From: Gammaproteobacteria bacterium
GTDB lineage: Bacteria; Pseudomonadota; Gammaproteobacteria; S012-40
Direction: 5' to 3'
Length of the DNA: 16,051 nt
NCBI GenBank assembly: GCA_029879945.1
Contig: JAOUPJ010000038.1
Location: forward strand, 1 to 16,051
Position numbers and translations under genes: made by a program. Each line of letters begins with the position of its first letter. The first letter of the stretch is position 1. Below the pieces are notes generated by a model. That model did no database searches, had not been told where the DNA came from, and saw only the letters and a list, made by a program, of their open reading frames with translations. Of the stretch, positions 14,193-16,051 are shown one piece after another.

Positions 14193-14618
14193 ATGGCAGT
14201 GAATTATAGTTTAATCATTTTGGTGTTTGTGCTTGCCGGGGTGGTGATGGCGGTTTGGAGTTGGCGAAAAATTCAAAATAAAAAACAGACTCTGGATTGG
14301 CCTGAGATAAAGGCAAAGGTTGTATCTTCAAAAATAGATCAAAATCTCACGCCGGATATCGAGTATGAATTTGAATTGAACGGCAAGCAGGTCCAAAAAA
14401 AGTATGAGTTCACAGAGGGGATGACCGCCTCACCCGAATATGCCCAGCGTGTGGTGGAACAGCATCCCGTCGGATCACAGTTAACCGTATATTATGATCC
14501 AAAAAATCCCGATCACATCATTATGAGCAGAGGGCCAGACAAAGAAGACAAGATCAGTCTTGCCATAGGGGTTGCCATGGTAGTGTTTGGTGGGTTTTTA
14601 TTGCTGATAAATCTCTAG
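14193..14618 (+). CDS. DUF3592 domain membrane protein
   Basis: This 141-aa protein has two membrane segments, about residues 6-23 (LIILVFVLAGVVMAVWSW) and 121-140 (SLAIGVAMVVFGGFLLLINL), enclosing a soluble domain of about 95 residues. The pattern WPEIKAKVVSS, IEYEFELNGKQVQKKYEF, VGSQLTVYYDPKNPDHIIM is typical of DUF3592, whose function is unknown. AAGGG lies 7 nt before the ATG. It starts 10 nt after the DUF1697 stop, so it is the probable last gene of the cluster, followed by a weak hairpin. Confidence 0.88.
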   Translation: MAVNYSLIILVFVLAGVVMAVWSWRKIQNKKQTLDWPEIKAKVVSSKIDQNLTPDIEYEFELNGKQVQKKYEFTEGMTASPEYAQRVVEQHPVGSQLTVYYDPKNPDHIIMSRGPDKEDKISLAIGVAMVVFGGFLLLINL

Positions 14619-14631
14619 TCTATTCTGTAAG

Positions 14632-14651
14632 CTGTCTTATTTGGGAGACAG
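14632..14651 (+). terminator. Weak hairpin after DUF3592 gene
   Basis: CTGTCT (14632-14637) and AGACAG (14646-14651) form a perfect 6-bp stem with an 8-nt loop, 13 nt after the DUF3592 stop. There is no T-run downstream, so intrinsic termination would be inefficient. Rho-dependent ending or mRNA stabilisation are alternatives. Confidence 0.35.
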
Positions 14652-14671
14652 TGTTCATACGCTGCACGAAC

Positions 14672-14680
14672 TGCCATAAT
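14672..14680 (+). promoter_or_regulatory. Extended -10 promoter candidate for the PQQ-type dehydrogenase gene
   Basis: TG-C-CATAAT is an extended -10 element with one mismatch in the hexamer, 39 bp before the preferred start codon. The region 17 bp upstream (TGTTCA, 14652-14657) is a poor -35. A promoter here would make the lipoprotein gene independent of the cluster before it. Confidence 0.4.
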
Positions 14681-14719
14681 CCATTCTAACTGTTTTTTAG
14701 CTGGATGGGGTTCCGTGTG

Positions 14720-16024
14720 ATGAAAAGAATATTATTGCTTCTCCTTTTTTTGGCCTTGCTCAATGCTTGTGGTGATGAGGAGGGCAGTCCGGCAAACGGA
14801 TCGGTGACGACAGGGCTGCAGTTAGAGAAAGTTGTTTTGGATGGTTCTCTAAGCCCATCACCTACCGATATCGCGTTTTTTCCCGGTACGTCAACTCGGT
14901 TTCTGGTCACGACACAAGGCGGTGTGGTTGATTACTTTGATTTGGATATTAGCCAGGGCTCCATCAATTCTGTGAATATTGCCAGCACGGGAACCGGTGG
15001 CATTGGTGTGGTCAGTGGGGGAGAGCAGGGTCTGTTAAACATAGAATTTCATCCGGACTATGCCACCAACAATTTCGTCTTCTTTTACCATACCTCGGTC
15101 GCGAGCACGGTGAATTCCATTTCGCGCATGACAGTCGGTTTCTTGGGTGGCGATCTCACGCTTAGTGATCCGGTTAAGATTATTGATATGCGCAAGGGTA
15201 GCGCGTCGGTGGCACCAAATCACAACGGTGGTGGAATGGTGTTCGCGCCGGATGGCACACTCATCGGTTCCGTAGGAGATGGGGGCGGAAATGCTGCCTC
15301 AGCACAAAATCAAAGAAGCCTGTTAGGCAGTGTTTTCCGAATTAGTCCCTCTCTTGCTACAGGCGTTGGGGGCTATACCATTCCCAGTGGGAATATGTTT
15401 ACCAATACCAACACCCAATGCTCTGATCTCGTCAGCGGTGATGCGGGGCAAGACGGTTGCCCGGAAATCCTGGCCATGGGGCTGCGCAATCCTTTTCGAC
15501 TTTCGATTGATGGGAATCAGCTTTACATTGGAGATGTCGGTACTTCAGGACCTGGCCATGAGGAAATCAATTCCTTTAACTATCTAACAAATGGAAATCC
15601 TGTCAACTTTGGCTGGAATATCCATATTGGTCCTGTAGCAACTTCGGGCATTTCGGGATATAAGAACCCAATTCTTTCCTATAGTCGAACTGATTCTACC
15701 GCAGACCGTTTTCGCGCCGAGGATCCCCAGGGAACTAATACAACGGTGGCCAGCATCATCATCGGCGACGTCTACCGCGGAACCCGTTATTCCGAACTGG
15801 TGGACGGATATCTGCTACACGGTGAATTCATGGATGGCTTTATCCGCGGGCAGGGTGTGGATGCCTCTGGGAATCTGCTGGGAACCGGCGTGCATCTGGC
15901 GCATCACAATGGTGTCTCGGCGATGGTGCAGGGGCCGGACGGCTACATCTATATCACCACCCAAGCCAGTGGCTATACATCTGGCCCGAATATGGTTTAC
16001 AGACTGGTTTATGCCAGCCCTTAG
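14720..16024 (+). CDS. Lipoprotein of the PQQ-dependent sugar (aldose) dehydrogenase / HHIP-like family
   Basis: This is a six-bladed beta-propeller protein (glucose/sorbosone dehydrogenase family, PF07995 from memory), exported and lipid-anchored. ATG at 14720 rather than the in-frame ATG at 14705 gives a standard lipoprotein signal: Lys-Arg, a Leu-rich core and LNA-C with Cys17, followed by GDEEGS. Family blocks are GLLNIEFHPDYATNNFVFFYH, NHNGGGMVFAPDG with His168 in the position of the catalytic base of soluble glucose dehydrogenase, MGLRNPFRLSID (Arg256), LYIGDVG (from 269) with HEEIN, NFGWN, and GDVYRG. Members oxidise aldose sugars with PQQ in the periplasm, though many propellers of this family lack proven activity, so the substrate is open. 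No PQQ biosynthesis gene is in the window. The length of 434 aa is normal and the C-terminus is complete. Confidence 0.9.
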   Translation: MKRILLLLLFLALLNACGDEEGSPANGSVTTGLQLEKVVLDGSLSPSPTDIAFFPGTSTRFLVTTQGGVVDYFDLDISQGSINSVNIASTGTGGIGVVSGGEQGLLNIEFHPDYATNNFVFFYHTSVASTVNSISRMTVGFLGGDLTLSDPVKIIDMRKGSASVAPNHNGGGMVFAPDGTLIGSVGDGGGNAASAQNQRSLLGSVFRISPSLATGVGGYTIPSGNMFTNTNTQCSDLVSGDAGQDGCPEILAMGLRNPFRLSIDGNQLYIGDVGTSGPGHEEINSFNYLTNGNPVNFGWNIHIGPVATSGISGYKNPILSYSRTDSTADRFRAEDPQGTNTTVASIIIGDVYRGTRYSELVDGYLLHGEFMDGFIRGQGVDASGNLLGTGVHLAHHNGVSAMVQGPDGYIYITTQASGYTSGPNMVYRLVYASP

Positions 16025-16051
16025 GCCCGTTCGCGCAGCTTTCTATCCATG

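Overview
The window looks like a chromosomal segment of a free-living, Gram-negative gammaproteobacterium that is probably motile. Four things point there: the tonB-yqgE-ruvX-pyrR-pyrB-pyrC' order (from memory the same as the gshB-tonB3-algH-ruvX-pyrR-pyrB-pyrC' order of Pseudomonas aeruginosa, read in the opposite sense), the Acidithiobacillus-type GshA common in sulfur- and methane-oxidising gammaproteobacteria, lipobox signal peptides, and a near-perfect flagellar sigma-28 promoter. I see no tRNA, rRNA, CRISPR array, intact insertion sequence or prophage gene.

Left part (1-4225). The window opens inside an AT-richer gene for a VWA-like protein of unknown role, then comes the DNA helicase gene uvrD, which may be read from a leaderless mRNA. 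Convergent to uvrD is a DUF5610-like gene of unknown function. Its upstream region carries a sequence matching the sigma-28 (FliA) promoter consensus at 15 of 16 positions with exact 11-bp spacing, which ties this orphan gene to the flagellar regulon.

Intergenic region (4226-4653). This 428-bp divergent region holds that promoter and a cluster of inverted repeats, some mutually exclusive or crossing, directly upstream of gshA. It could be a structured RNA leader or the remnant of a small mobile element.

Central and right part (4654-14618). Thirteen co-directional genes are tightly packed, many with 1-17 nt overlaps: gshA-gshB (glutathione synthesis), apbE-nusG_II-Gx transporter (a membrane/periplasm flavin-redox-like module placed between gshB and tonB), tonB, yqgE, ruvX, pyrR, pyrB, pyrC' (a dihydroorotase-like protein that has lost metal ligands and is probably a structural partner of PyrB), then a DUF1697 and a DUF3592 gene. 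The glutathione, apbE module and tonB genes form one likely transcription unit. yqgE through DUF3592 may form a second or continue the first.

End (14619-16051). A weak hairpin and a probable extended -10 promoter precede a lipoprotein of the PQQ-dependent sugar dehydrogenase family. The last bases may be the C-terminus of a convergent gene.

The most noteworthy observations are the sigma-28 promoter on the DUF5610 gene, the structured region before gshA, the apbE-nusG_II-Gx-tonB arrangement, and the dead dihydroorotase next to pyrB.
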